From: Bacillus sp. Marseille-Q3570
GTDB lineage: Bacteria > Bacillota > Bacilli > Bacillales > Fictibacillaceae
Length of the DNA stretch: 64,000 nt
Reading direction: 5' to 3'
Assembly (NCBI RefSeq): GCF_946151055.1
Contig: NZ_CAMGYZ010000001.1
Span: forward strand, 186,001-250,000
The translations under genes and the position numbers were made by a program. Below are positions 34,774 through 44,410 of the stretch, piece after piece. The notes beneath the pieces were generated by a model that saw only the letters and a list, made by a program, of their open reading frames with translations, was not told where the DNA came from and ran no database searches. Each line of letters opens with the position of its first letter. The stretch's first letter is position 1.

Positions 34774-36262
34774 GGATGTTCTCCTGATGGAAGATTAGAG
34801 CCAATTCTTCTTCCCAACTGTACTTACCACTTTGCGCCGTTTTGGAAATTGTGGCTTTGAAGTGTTCAATTGATACTCCACAAATATGACAGCAATTCAA
34901 AGGTCTTTCAGTCAATTCCTCTGAAAAAGACTTTAGAATGGATTCCCTTTTACAATCCCTTGACTGGATCCATTTCTTCATATATCGGATCCGCTCCTGC
35001 TTTTCTTTAAGTCTCATCTCAATGAAAGCTACTAATTTATTCCTCCAATCAAGAAGATCCTTATAGTCTTCTCTAAAAAACAATTCAACATGATATTGGA
35101 TAAAACGTTCAGCTGTTTCCGTAAGGTCTAAGAGACGTATCCCCTCTTGGAACGATCCTCGTATTGGTTCGTCCTTGTTTACGTAATTGATCAAGTCATC
35201 GATATCACGTTCTGATGGTAATTCTGAAGTAATAAGGCGTGCAGGAATGAAATCATCATCTTCATGGTAAAGTATCAAAGCCAAACTTTGTTCTCCGTCT
35301 CTTCCTGCCCTTCCGATCTCTTGCAAATAGGACTCTATGTTAGAAGGAAAATGGAAATGGATGACGAATCGGATATCAGACTTATTGATCCCCATTCCAA
35401 ATGCATTCGTGCAGCATATCACATCGAGTTCGTTATAAATGAATTGTTTTTGTATAAGCAGTCTGTCATCGTTATCCATGCCCCCATGATAATAAGCTGT
35501 CCGTCCTACTCCATTCCGCTTCAAAGTCTCCGTAATCGTTTCAGCAGCATTTCGGCTTGACGTATAGATGAGGCCAGGTCCTTTCAACATTTGGGCATAC
35601 CGGATTAAGATGTCCATTTTTTCGATTGTACTGTCAACGATTTCTGCTTGAAGAGCAATATTTGGTCGATCAACGGAGTATATATGCATTTCCGGTTCAT
35701 CCAGTGTTAACAACTTGATGATATCTTCACGGACATTCATAGTTGCTGTTGCAGTCAAAGCTAAAATAGGAGGGCGCCCCATCTTTTTAGCTGCATCACC
35801 CAGTTTCAGATAATCGGTTCTGAATTCGTGACCCCACTGGGAAATACAATGAGCTTCATCAACTACAAACAAGGATACCTTCTTTTTAGAGAGGGCATTC
35901 GCAAAAAGATCTGACTGCAGTGTCTCCGGTGATACATAAATGATCTTATACCTTGATAGATTCCTAAGGACCGTTTTTCTGAGATCATATGGCATCCCAC
36001 TATGAAACGTACATACCCTTTTCTCGCCATTACGTCTTAATTGTTCTACTTGATCTTCCATCAAAGAAATTAGCGGGGATACAACGATGACTGTACCGTC
36101 CAAGAGATAAGCCGGGAGCTGATAACAAATCGACTTACCCGAGCCTGTAGGAAGCATTGCAAATACATCTTTACCATCCAGTACATCTTCAATTATTTCT
36201 CTTTGCCCATTGCGAAAGGAGCGATATCCGAATTTTTCATATAAAATGTCATCAATCGACAC
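34766..36262 (-). CDS. recS: RecQ-family DNA helicase RecS (YpbC)
   Basis: A 498-aa RecQ-type helicase, shorter than RecQ because the HRDC domain is missing. The P-loop is MLPTGSGKSICYQLP (about 35), motif II is DEAH in VVDEAHCISQWGHEFR, motif III TATATMN, and motif VI QEIGRAGRDG. A CxxC pair near the C-terminus (CCHICG) probably belongs to a zinc-binding region. It acts in replication-fork repair. It is followed by ypbD in one unit and preceded by ypbB with four bases between. Confidence 0.95.
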   Translation of the reverse strand: MSIDDILYEKFGYRSFRNGQREIIEDVLDGKDVFAMLPTGSGKSICYQLPAYLLDGTVIVVSPLISLMEDQVEQLRRNGEKRVCTFHSGMPYDLRKTVLRNLSRYKIIYVSPETLQSDLFANALSKKKVSLFVVDEAHCISQWGHEFRTDYLKLGDAAKKMGRPPILALTATATMNVREDIIKLLTLDEPEMHIYSVDRPNIALQAEIVDSTIEKMDILIRYAQMLKGPGLIYTSSRNAAETITETLKRNGVGRTAYYHGGMDNDDRLLIQKQFIYNELDVICCTNAFGMGINKSDIRFVIHFHFPSNIESYLQEIGRAGRDGEQSLALILYHEDDDFIPARLITSELPSERDIDDLINYVNKDEPIRGSFQEGIRLLDLTETAERFIQYHVELFFREDYKDLLDWRNKLVAFIEMRLKEKQERIRYMKKWIQSRDCKRESILKSFSEELTERPLNCCHICGVSIEHFKATISKTAQSGKYSWEEELALIFHQENIHV

Positions 36263-36265
36263 TTA

Positions 36266-37348
36266 TCATCCCCCCTCCCTGTCTCCGACTTTTGCAGATG
36301 ACTCTTTAGCGAGTGTCAATCGGATTTGAAAGTAATTGAGGTCTTCACCCAGTTCTTGTTTGATAGCCTTCAGTTTCTTCGTTCCTAATAATCCAGAAGC
36401 CTCTACGATCCGCATCTGATCCGTTTCTGGTATGTATCCATCAATATCCATATCTGGAATATGAATTGCAAGTTCGACAATATGATCCTCAATCGTACTA
36501 GGTTTCAAATTCCTGACGGATGCTATTTCTTCTAAACTTAGGCCCTTTTTGATCAGATGATAGGTTCTACGTGTAGATTCGGTCAGTGAAAACCGCTGTT
36601 CCATATCAGCTATGAATGAAGATAAAACAGGAAATGCCTTTCGATCTTCAACGATTCTTTTCATCATGTGATGTAAAGTTGCTTGGAAATGGACATGGCA
36701 TTCCATCGGATCAAGATTCAATCTTTCTGCCACCTGGTCAGTGGTCTGTCCGATCCTTCCTGTTCTTGACAGTCTTAATACGACATTATCAGCGCTTCTA
36801 TCACCTAACGGTTTTAGTAGTGATTTGAGTTCTTGAAAGAGCAGATAGGCAAGCTTTGATCGTGTCCCTTCATCCCTCGGAAATGAACGCTTGACCCAAT
36901 GCAACGTTTCAGGATCATTCTGAATCGGATAGAAATGATGATCTCCTTTCAGTATGTGTGAGAGGGTTTGGATAAATAATGTAATACGTCGCCAGAAAAC
37001 ACTACTAAGATCTCCGTAACGCCAACAATCTAATGATTCCGGTATACGATGTTGTTCCAATTGGTTTCGAAGTTGTGTCAGCCCAAATTTTGTCATATGT
37101 GCATGATTTCCATCATAAGTTTCAATTAATCCGTCATTATGTAAATCGTTCAATTTCCTTTCGAAATCTGTGAAACTGTATCCTTTTAAAATTCCAAATA
37201 AGTGAGAAAGTCGGAACAACCTGCCATCTTGTACAGTTTGTGATGATTTTTTCCCATTGAGTAAATGATACAATCCAGAGGTCGTTCTTTCTCCGTCCAA
37301 TCGTTCAATTCCCAATAGGATGATGGAATCCCTATAGTTCACGTTCAC
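36266..37348 (-). CDS. ypbB: Helix-turn-helix protein YpbB
   Basis: A 360-aa protein lying directly before recS and ending with a helix-turn-helix-like segment (about 265-300, GLSLEEIASVRNLKPSTIED), the arrangement of YpbB. GTG codons at 37348 and 37342 are both possible starts; GGGAGG lies 5 or 11 bases upstream. The coupled position suggests that it works with RecS, possibly in DNA binding, but this is not established. Confidence 0.85.
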   Translation of the reverse strand: MNVNYRDSIILLGIERLDGERTTSGLYHLLNGKKSSQTVQDGRLFRLSHLFGILKGYSFTDFERKLNDLHNDGLIETYDGNHAHMTKFGLTQLRNQLEQHRIPESLDCWRYGDLSSVFWRRITLFIQTLSHILKGDHHFYPIQNDPETLHWVKRSFPRDEGTRSKLAYLLFQELKSLLKPLGDRSADNVVLRLSRTGRIGQTTDQVAERLNLDPMECHVHFQATLHHMMKRIVEDRKAFPVLSSFIADMEQRFSLTESTRRTYHLIKKGLSLEEIASVRNLKPSTIEDHIVELAIHIPDMDIDGYIPETDQMRIVEASGLLGTKKLKAIKQELGEDLNYFQIRLTLAKESSAKVGDREGG

Positions 37349-37612
37349 TCTCACCTCCCATTCCTGTATACTCTATTGTATCAAAGAGCGTTTAAATTTT
37401 GGCCGTTTTGGGAAAATTGGCTTATGTAGTTGCAAAACACTTACAAAGCCTTGTTTGAAAAGGATTCTCAATGAATTTAATTGTTGAAATCTCTACCTAA
37501 CAGTTTTACAATAGTAACAAGGATAGAAAAAATGGATTCATTTGGAGAATATGAACTGTTTTTTGAATTGATAATAAGATAGGTAATGAAGAACAGGTTC
37601 ATAAATTTCTAG

Positions 37613-37876
<264 letters not shown>

Positions 37877-37890
37877 TAAATGGATAAAAC

Positions 37891-37920
37891 AACGTCTTCC
37901 AAGAGGGAAGGCGTTTTTTC
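37891..37920 (+). terminator. Intrinsic terminator of fer
   Basis: AACGTCTTCC and GGAAGGCGTT pair around AAGAG, followed by six T. Confidence 0.85.
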
Positions 37921-38019
37921 ATACCATAAACATCATAATATAATTGATAATCATTGTCAATTACGACTTTCCATCCATCCCGTGCGAGTGAAAAAAGCTC
38001 GCTTATTGCTCCCGGAAAG

Positions 38020-38157
38020 GAGGCATAAAAACGAATGGCTCTCTTCTAAATGATTGTTGCTTTTGAGTCATTTTAAAATAACCACCTTGAGGACAGGTGA
38101 GCTATTCCATTTCGCAAGGAACGAGTGAACTCACCACACGCCCCGCGGAAAGAAATT
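38020..38157 (-). repeat. Family C repeat, reverse orientation
   Basis: AGATTGTTGCTTTTGAGC-type sequence appears here as TGATTGTTGCTTTTGAGTCA (38052), followed by AAAATAACC and ending CACACGCCCCGCGGAAAG. It is the reverse of 25165-25322 and shares the GC-rich end of 18376-18728. It reaches almost to the ppa promoter. Confidence 0.6.
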
Positions 38158-38169
38158 AAAATACGTCAG

Positions 38170-38198
38170 TTTTCAAATGGAATCTTAATTGCTATAAT
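38170..38198 (+). promoter_or_regulatory. Sigma-A promoter of ppa
   Basis: TATAAT at 38193-38198 with a weak TTTTCA-type -35 17 bases upstream, 44 bases before the start codon. Confidence 0.5.
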
Positions 38199-38241
38199 AG
38201 GTTATTGTAAAGTTGTACATATTCTAAGGAGGTTCTATAGG

Positions 38242-38727
38242 ATGGCAAAAGTAGTCGACGCATTTATTGAAATTCCGACTGGAAGTCAAAACAAATATGA
38301 ATACGATAAAGATAAAGGTGTATTCAAGCTGGATCGTGTCCTTTTCTCCCCGATGTTTTACCCGGCTGAATACGGATATCTTGAAAACACGCTAGCTCTG
38401 GATGGAGATCCGTTAGATATCCTCGTATTAGTGACAAACCCTACTTTCCCAGGCTGTGTAATCGAATCCCGTGTAATCGGATACCTGAACATGATTGACA
38501 GCGGTGAAGAAGATTCAAAGCTTCTTGCAGTGCCAGTAGAGGATCCACGTTTTGACCATGTTCAATCACTTGAAGATGTATCTGAACACACACTGAAGGA
38601 AATCTCCCATTTCTTTGAACGTTATAAAGATCTTCAAGGTAAGAAAACAGAAATCGGATCATGGGAAGGACCGGAAAAAGCTGCTGAATTAGTTGAAGAA
38701 TGCCTGAAGCGTTATCAGGAACAATAA
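38242..38727 (+). CDS. ppa: Inorganic pyrophosphatase, family I
   Basis: The enzyme splits pyrophosphate and so drives biosynthesis. From ATG 38242 (AAGGAGG upstream) the protein has 161 residues. The signature DGDPLDILV with its metal-binding aspartates, and PVEDPRF, identify the soluble family I fold. B. subtilis uses an unrelated family II enzyme, so this is a lineage difference. The longer open frame back to 38125 has no ribosome site and runs into repeat DNA. It is monocistronic. Confidence 0.95.
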   Translation: MAKVVDAFIEIPTGSQNKYEYDKDKGVFKLDRVLFSPMFYPAEYGYLENTLALDGDPLDILVLVTNPTFPGCVIESRVIGYLNMIDSGEEDSKLLAVPVEDPRFDHVQSLEDVSEHTLKEISHFFERYKDLQGKKTEIGSWEGPEKAAELVEECLKRYQEQ

Positions 38728-38744
38728 ATAATAACTATACTATA

Positions 38745-38775
38745 AAGACTTGTGGTCTACCACGGGTCTTTTTTA
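38745..38775 (+). terminator. Intrinsic terminator of ppa
   Basis: AAGACTTGTGG and CCACGGGTCTT pair around TCTA, followed by TTTTTT. Confidence 0.85.
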
Positions 38776-38908
38776 TGTCTTGTGAGAATACCATTCATCA
38801 TGAGGATACCCGATTTAACAGATAATTTTTGTTCCAGTGTAAGCGCAACCAACTTCTATTCCTCCTAGTTCCTCATTTAATAGACTTTACGTTTGTACAA
38901 TCTTTCAG

Positions 38909-38937
38909 TTGACATACATTGTGAACCATAGGACAAT
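38909..38937 (+). promoter_or_regulatory. Sigma-A promoter of serA
   Basis: Perfect -35 TTGACA (38909-38914), 17 bases, GACAAT (38932-38937), 33 bases before the serA start. Confidence 0.55.
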
Positions 38938-38970
38938 CAGAAATTAATAATAGTAGATGGGGTGAACAAT

Positions 38971-40545
38971 TTGTTTCAAATCGTAATAAGTGATCCAATA
39001 AGCAAAGCGGGGTTGGAACCGCTTGTAAATACGCCAGGTATGAATCTTATTGAAAAGAACATCAATGAAGTTACCTCGAAAAAGGAAATTGACGCGATCC
39101 TTGTACGAAGTGCTACAAAAATCACACGTGAACTCATCAACGAAATGCCCAATCTTAAAATCATTGCCCGAGCTGGAGTTGGTATTGACAACATCGACCT
39201 AGACGCAGCAACAGAACAAGGGATTGTCGTCGTAAACGCACCAAATGGCAACACGATTTCGACAGCTGAACATACCTTTGCGATGATGCTGTCTTTAATG
39301 CGGAACATCCCTCAGGCAAACCGTTCATTAAGAAATCTTGAGTGGAAGCGTTCTGCTTTTACAGGTCATGAAGTACATGGTAAGACCCTGGGAATCATCG
39401 GTATGGGAAAAATCGGTTCGGAACTTGCTAAGAGAGCACTTTCCTTCGGTATGGATATTCATGTATTCGATCCTTTCTTAACAAAAGACCGGGCAAAGAA
39501 ACTCCAGGTCGAACTTGTTACATTGGATCAGCTTCTTGAAAATGCTGACATCATCACAGTCCATACTCCATTAAATAAGGATACGAAAAACCTCATCAAC
39601 CAAGAGTCGATTAAAACAATGAAAAAAGGTGTTTATATCCTAAATTGTGCACGTGGCGGAATCATCGATGAAGAAGCTCTTGTCAATGGATTAGAAGAAG
39701 GACACATTGCTGGAGCGGCACTCGATGTTTTTTCAGAAGAGCCATGTGTCAATGAATCCTTGCTTTTACATCCAAATGTAGTAGCAACCCCTCATATTGC
39801 TGCTTCAACCACAGAAGCCCAGTTCAACGTTGCTCAACAAGTCAGCGAGGATGTATGCAATGTATTACAAGGAAATCCAGCTCGGAATGCATTGAATTAT
39901 CCTGCCGTATCCCGTGATGTCCATGATTTCATCCACCCATTCATCGAATTGGGGAATCGGCTAGGAACTTTTTTGTCACAATGTATTAAAACTCCGATTA
40001 AAGAAGTACAGTTAACCTATTCAGGGGAACTTACAGACCATGAAACCTTGTCAATTACAAGAAGCGTGTTGTCAGGTTTCCTCAATTCAAGAGTCGATCA
40101 ACCTGTCAATATTATCAATGCCAACTTGATTGCAAAGCAAAGAGGAATTAGTTACGGAGAAACGAAAGCTTCAGAAACCTTCGGCTATTCCAGCTTGATC
40201 GATGTAAAAGTGGTCGGTGAAAATCAGATGGTATCCATTCAAGGGACCTTGTTACCAGGCCTCGGTGGCAGAGTTGTCAATCTGAATGGATTCGATATCG
40301 ATTTTACTCCGAAAGGACATCTTTTGTTCATTACGCATAATGATCAGCCCGGAGTGATTGGTAAAGTCGGAGAAGTACTCGGAAGACATCAGATGAATAT
40401 CGCAACGATGCAGGTTGGTCGTAAAGAAGTCAGCGGCGGTGCGGCCATGGTTCTGACTTTTGATGAACCACTCAACAATGAAACGATAAAGGATCTTCAA
40501 GAAAATACTGGCATCACCACTCTCCTGGCGATGTCATTGGAATAA
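38971..40545 (+). CDS. serA: D-3-phosphoglycerate dehydrogenase
   Basis: SerA starts serine synthesis by oxidising 3-phosphoglycerate. From TTG 38971 the protein has 524 residues and begins MFQIVISDPISKAG, like other Bacillus SerA; GGGGTGA lies six bases upstream. A GTG at 38962 lies inside that ribosome site. Domains: substrate-binding, NAD-binding (GIIGMGKIGSELA, about 143), an intervening domain, and a C-terminal ACT domain (VIGKVGEVLGRHQMN) that would bind serine for feedback control. Other family motifs are ARAGVGIDNID and CARGGIIDEEAL. Confidence 0.96.
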   Translation: MFQIVISDPISKAGLEPLVNTPGMNLIEKNINEVTSKKEIDAILVRSATKITRELINEMPNLKIIARAGVGIDNIDLDAATEQGIVVVNAPNGNTISTAEHTFAMMLSLMRNIPQANRSLRNLEWKRSAFTGHEVHGKTLGIIGMGKIGSELAKRALSFGMDIHVFDPFLTKDRAKKLQVELVTLDQLLENADIITVHTPLNKDTKNLINQESIKTMKKGVYILNCARGGIIDEEALVNGLEEGHIAGAALDVFSEEPCVNESLLLHPNVVATPHIAASTTEAQFNVAQQVSEDVCNVLQGNPARNALNYPAVSRDVHDFIHPFIELGNRLGTFLSQCIKTPIKEVQLTYSGELTDHETLSITRSVLSGFLNSRVDQPVNIINANLIAKQRGISYGETKASETFGYSSLIDVKVVGENQMVSIQGTLLPGLGGRVVNLNGFDIDFTPKGHLLFITHNDQPGVIGKVGEVLGRHQMNIATMQVGRKEVSGGAAMVLTFDEPLNNETIKDLQENTGITTLLAMSLE

Positions 40546-40549
40546 AGAA

Positions 40550-40690
40550 AACTTGGTTAAGAAAAGCCTTAGGCGTAGGCTGAACAATTAGTTCCTCGAA
40601 AAAGCAATTGCTTTTCCTTCGTGCGGTGTATTGCTTCCGAAGCCACCAGCTTGTGCACTCATACTGAAGAAAGATTTTATACTTTCTTCA
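40550..40690 (+). repeat. Family B repeat
   Basis: Starts ACTTGGTTAAGAAAAGCCTT and contains CTCGAAAAAGCAATTGCTTT and CGAAGCCACCAGC, ending ACTGAAGAAAG...CTTTCTTCAAGT. Directly after serA; closest to 27204-27343. Confidence 0.75.
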
Positions 40691-40700
40691 AGTGAAAAAT

Positions 40701-40740
40701 AAAAAAGGGGTGACTCTTCCATAGAGCCATCCCCTTTTCT
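40701..40740. terminator. Convergent terminator between serA and the PHP gene
   Basis: AAGGGGTGACTCT and AGAGCCATCCCCTT pair around TCCAT; A and T runs flank it on both sides. Confidence 0.8.
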
Positions 40741-40838
40741 ATAAGCGAATTTAGGCATGTGAAAGTTGAATCAGTTTGTTAAATCGGCCGAAATCCGTAA
40801 GTTATAGATCCAGCAAAAATGATATGACGAAATATCTC

Positions 40839-41651
40839 CTATTTCAAAGGAACTTCTTTTCGCTTTCCTTTTTCAAATGTCATCAAATGTGTATAACCTG
40901 CTTCTTTTGCAAATTGGACCGCACGCTCGTAGGCAAATCCGACATGTTCAGGGTAATGGGCATCGGAAGACAAAACGATCTGAATCCCCTTACGCTGACA
41001 CATTATCAAAAGATCCTCATGTGGATACATTTGCTTTACGGGTTTCCGTAGACCGGCTGTGCTGATCTCAATGCATGTCTTTGACTCTTTCAATGCGTCC
41101 GTTGCCCGTTCATATTGTTCTAGCAGGAAGTTATTGTCCTCAGGTACATAGTTGAAGATCTTCACGAGATCGATATGTCCGAGGATATCGAACATGTTGG
41201 ATTCAGCCAATGTGACAACCTGGTCAAAGTATCGTCTGTAAACATCGAATAAATCTCTTCGATCCCATTCTTCCTTATACTCAGAGAGGTCGATTCCGAA
41301 ATCATCGATCCAGTGAATCGAGCCAATGACATAATCAAAATCATATTGATCGATGAATCGCTTCATTTCTTCGTGTTTACCAGGGGTATAATCCATTTCT
41401 ATCGACATTTTCACGTCTATATCCTTGTTCCATGCCTGATGGAACAGATCTACATAATCCTCCATGTCATAATAGCGTCTCTCATCAACCCACGGATTAG
41501 ATAAAATATCGGCAGTCTGATAAAAGTGATAGGCATGTTCCGAGATGCCGAAATGATCGATCCCCTCCTTTTTCGCTTTTTCAGTGAATTTAGAAAGATA
41601 ATCAAGAGTCAGTGTTCCTTTTTCCAGATGATTATGATAATCCGTCCTCAT
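40839..41651 (-). CDS. PHP-domain histidinol-phosphatase family protein
   Basis: From ATG 41651 the protein has 270 residues. The metal-binding PHP motifs are in place: DYHNHLEKG, GISEHAYHF, IGSIHW, GHIDLVK, and SSDAHYPEHVG. STAGLRKP matches the HisJ/HisK type. Such enzymes hydrolyse histidinol phosphate; related PHP proteins act on other phosphates, so the substrate is a likely rather than certain call. It follows the M23 peptidase by 36 bases and could share its promoter. Confidence 0.85.
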   Translation of the reverse strand: MRTDYHNHLEKGTLTLDYLSKFTEKAKKEGIDHFGISEHAYHFYQTADILSNPWVDERRYYDMEDYVDLFHQAWNKDIDVKMSIEMDYTPGKHEEMKRFIDQYDFDYVIGSIHWIDDFGIDLSEYKEEWDRRDLFDVYRRYFDQVVTLAESNMFDILGHIDLVKIFNYVPEDNNFLLEQYERATDALKESKTCIEISTAGLRKPVKQMYPHEDLLIMCQRKGIQIVLSSDAHYPEHVGFAYERAVQFAKEAGYTHLMTFEKGKRKEVPLK

Positions 41652-41687
41652 TTTTTCTTCGTTCCCCTCTCCGCTAGTATGTTGCAA

Positions 41688-42380
41688 TTATTGACTCGTT
41701 TGTTTCTTAATCACGATTGTTTGTCCAGCGACGAGCAAATCGGAATCAAGGTTATTCCATTTCATCAAATCCATCACCGGAATATCATACTTTTGTGAAA
41801 GTGCCCAGAGAGTGTCACCTTCAGTAATGGTAATCGTGAGCTTCCCTGAATCATCGAGATGCGGTGCATCAACGTTGATGGCCAAATGGCGATCATCAAG
41901 AAATGCAAGTGGATCAACTGCATTGGATTTATGTACATTCCATTCATCCTTATGCACTTCAAAATGCAAATGATCGCCTCTAGATTTACCAGTATTGCCG
42001 ATCAAGCCGATGACAGTACCCTTTTTCACCTTTTCATCATCTTCTACAAAACGTTCACTCATATGGGCATAAACGGTTTCCATACCATTCGAGTGTTTTA
42101 CGAAAATGACATTTCCATATGAATCTGAGTAATAGGATTTCGCTATTGTCCCATCTTCCACAACTCGTATGTCTGTCCCTTCATCAGCAGCTATATCTAT
42201 CCCGAAATGAGTACCTTGTCGGGAACCATAATGATCTGTCAAAACACCATCGACAGGCCAATCCCAAATTTCATCAATTTTCACCTCAATCGTGGAACTC
42301 TTAGCTGATACATTATCAGAATTCGGCATAAGAAACCAAACAAAAAATACCCCCACGGACAATAATAGTACTTTTTTCAT
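41688..42380 (-). CDS. Secreted M23 metallopeptidase with C-terminal LysM
   Basis: A 230-aa cell-wall enzyme: signal peptide (about 1-25), M23 peptidase domain (about 40-150) with zinc ligands in THFGIDIA and GDHLHFEVH, and a LysM domain (about 180-225) with EGDTLWALSQKYDIPVMDL. The start at 42380 has GGAGG seven bases upstream. It would cut peptide cross-bridges in peptidoglycan at the surface. It lies between resE and serA, where B. subtilis has sigX and other genes. Its exact cleavage site is unknown. Confidence 0.9.
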   Translation of the reverse strand: MKKVLLLSVGVFFVWFLMPNSDNVSAKSSTIEVKIDEIWDWPVDGVLTDHYGSRQGTHFGIDIAADEGTDIRVVEDGTIAKSYYSDSYGNVIFVKHSNGMETVYAHMSERFVEDDEKVKKGTVIGLIGNTGKSRGDHLHFEVHKDEWNVHKSNAVDPLAFLDDRHLAINVDAPHLDDSGKLTITITEGDTLWALSQKYDIPVMDLMKWNNLDSDLLVAGQTIVIKKQTSQ

Positions 42381-42610
42381 AAAAAAACCTCCACAGTCTA
42401 TTATCCTGAGTGTTGGACAAGCCAAGGCACGATAATATCGTATGGAGGAAAGTGGTTTTTTATAACCTATTCAGGAACAATTTAATCCGATTGTTTGACC
42501 CTTTTGAAATCCGCATCTTTTTCCCGGTACATCCAGAAGCTTTTCTGCTTCCTATCACCACAGGAGTGGCTCTTTCCTGATTCCTGTTACTCATGGAACA
42601 AGATTTATCG

Positions 42611-44410
42611 TCAGTTTCCACTCTCATTCTCGAATTTTCGAGGAATGAATAATGAAAATGCCGTCCCTTCACCCATCTTACTGTGAACGGATATTTTTCC
42701 GCCATGTGCATCAACGATATTCTTTACAATTGCAAGACCTAGACCTGTCCCAGAACGGCCTCTTGTACGAGCTTTATCTGCCTTATAAAATCGTTCGAAC
42801 ACAAATGGCAGATCCTCTTTTGGAATTCCTGATCCAGTATCTTTGACCTCAACATTAATTCCATCCGAAAGGTCCGTAACAACCACAGATACTTCCCCGC
42901 CTTCTTTCGTATGCCTCAAGGCGTTGTCTATCAAATTCGTCATCACTTGTTCCAACCGATCTGCATCAGCCTCAATGATGCTCTTCTCACCAGGCAGGTT
43001 CAACTCAAGGGTGATCTCTCTTTCCCTTGCGAGTCCCTGGAATTTATGCACGACCCTATTGAAGAATTCTCCGCTATCGATTTCCATCACTTCAAGGGAA
43101 ACATGACCAGCTTCCATTCGTGCGAGATCGAGAAGCTCATTAACCAAACGCCCCATTCGTAACGACTCATCATAGATGATTTGTGCGATGTCCTTCTTTT
43201 CTTGCTCAGTACCAGCAATATCATCAATGATCGCTTCACTATATCCTTGAAGCATCGAAATCGGTGTTCTAAGCTCATGTGAGACGTTAGCGATGAAGTC
43301 TTTCCGCAATTTATCATGCTGACGTTCTTCTGTCATGTCCCGGAAGACCGCAACAGCACCACGAACATTGGATTGATTGTATAACGGCGTCATCAGTACG
43401 ACCCAACTTCTTCCTTGAAGCTCGATTTCCGTTATCTGTTCGCGTTCAAGATTGACAACACTGCGGAATAAATCATTGATCTGTTCAGGTACTTCCTCGC
43501 CCTTCCGCTCTTTCATACCTTGTTCATAGTACCAGGCCTGGATAAAGCGTTCAGCAGGAGGATTGGTAACAAGAATCTTCCCTTTCCGATCAAAGGTGAC
43601 GACACCATCAGCCATGCTGCTCAAAATGCTTGATAATTGTTCTTTTTCTTGGCTTAATGCATTGATATTGTTCTTCAAATTCCTGCCCATTCTATTGAAT
43701 GACAGGGCAAGTTCACCTATCTCATCATGTGTCAGGATCGGCACCTTCGTATCGAACTTACCTTGTGCAACTTCTAATGCCGCTTCCCTCATACGTCTGA
43801 GAGGGGAAGTGATCCGTGTGGATAAGAAAAAGGCAAAAATCGTGGTAAGAATGATAGCGATTCCCGCAGATAAGAATATGATTTGCTTTGCTTGCTGATT
43901 GGTTTCCTGTATCAATTCAAGAGATTGGTAGATGAAAACCGCACCCTGTTCATTTTCAGAAAGTTCGACAGGCTTTCCGACAATCAACAACTCGTTTTGT
44001 TCCTTCTGATTGCCGTTCCGTATTGGAAAATCGCCTTGAACGATCACTGTTTCGCCATCCTTCAGAACTTTTGATAATTTCGGGTCTTCCCGGAAGAGTG
44101 AATAAGGGAGCGTAGATAATTCCGTCTGATCGGAAGAATGGGAAAATTGTGTACGATCACTTAGTATTACAATATTACTCGAATGAGCATCAACCAGTTT
44201 TGAAATGGTATCTTTGGATTCATCGAATGGCTGATCACTTTGAATGATTTCCACGAGGGAGTCTTCGAGCTGCGATAACTGCATTTTTGCATTATCTACA
44301 ATGAAATTCTCAAAAAACTGCATCAATAGAACAGTCAAAATGAAAAGGACGACAGAAACGAGTAGAAGGATCGTCCCCCAAAGCTTTCCTACTACACTCC
44401 TCCAGATCAT
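42611..44410 (-). CDS. resE: Redox sensor histidine kinase ResE
   Basis: ResE phosphorylates ResD in response to oxygen limitation and nitric oxide. The protein has 599 residues: two membrane segments (about 10-32 and 175-198) with an extracytoplasmic domain between, HAMP (about 195-250), PAS (about 255-370), HisKA with the phosphorylated histidine in SHELRTPISML, and the ATP-binding domain with NLIDNALRH and DTGSGIPKED. Its ATG overlaps the resD stop (ATGA). The gap 42381-42610 downstream holds no gene. Confidence 0.96.
   Translation of the reverse strand: MIWRSVVGKLWGTILLLVSVVLFILTVLLMQFFENFIVDNAKMQLSQLEDSLVEIIQSDQPFDESKDTISKLVDAHSSNIVILSDRTQFSHSSDQTELSTLPYSLFREDPKLSKVLKDGETVIVQGDFPIRNGNQKEQNELLIVGKPVELSENEQGAVFIYQSLELIQETNQQAKQIIFLSAGIAIILTTIFAFFLSTRITSPLRRMREAALEVAQGKFDTKVPILTHDEIGELALSFNRMGRNLKNNINALSQEKEQLSSILSSMADGVVTFDRKGKILVTNPPAERFIQAWYYEQGMKERKGEEVPEQINDLFRSVVNLEREQITEIELQGRSWVVLMTPLYNQSNVRGAVAVFRDMTEERQHDKLRKDFIANVSHELRTPISMLQGYSEAIIDDIAGTEQEKKDIAQIIYDESLRMGRLVNELLDLARMEAGHVSLEVMEIDSGEFFNRVVHKFQGLAREREITLELNLPGEKSIIEADADRLEQVMTNLIDNALRHTKEGGEVSVVVTDLSDGINVEVKDTGSGIPKEDLPFVFERFYKADKARTRGRSGTGLGLAIVKNIVDAHGGKISVHSKMGEGTAFSLFIPRKFENESGN

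Noticed and set aside
42460-42714. 84-codon minus-strand frame after resE
   Set aside because: It overlaps the resE C-terminus in another frame, has no ribosome site, and the composition is not protein-like.
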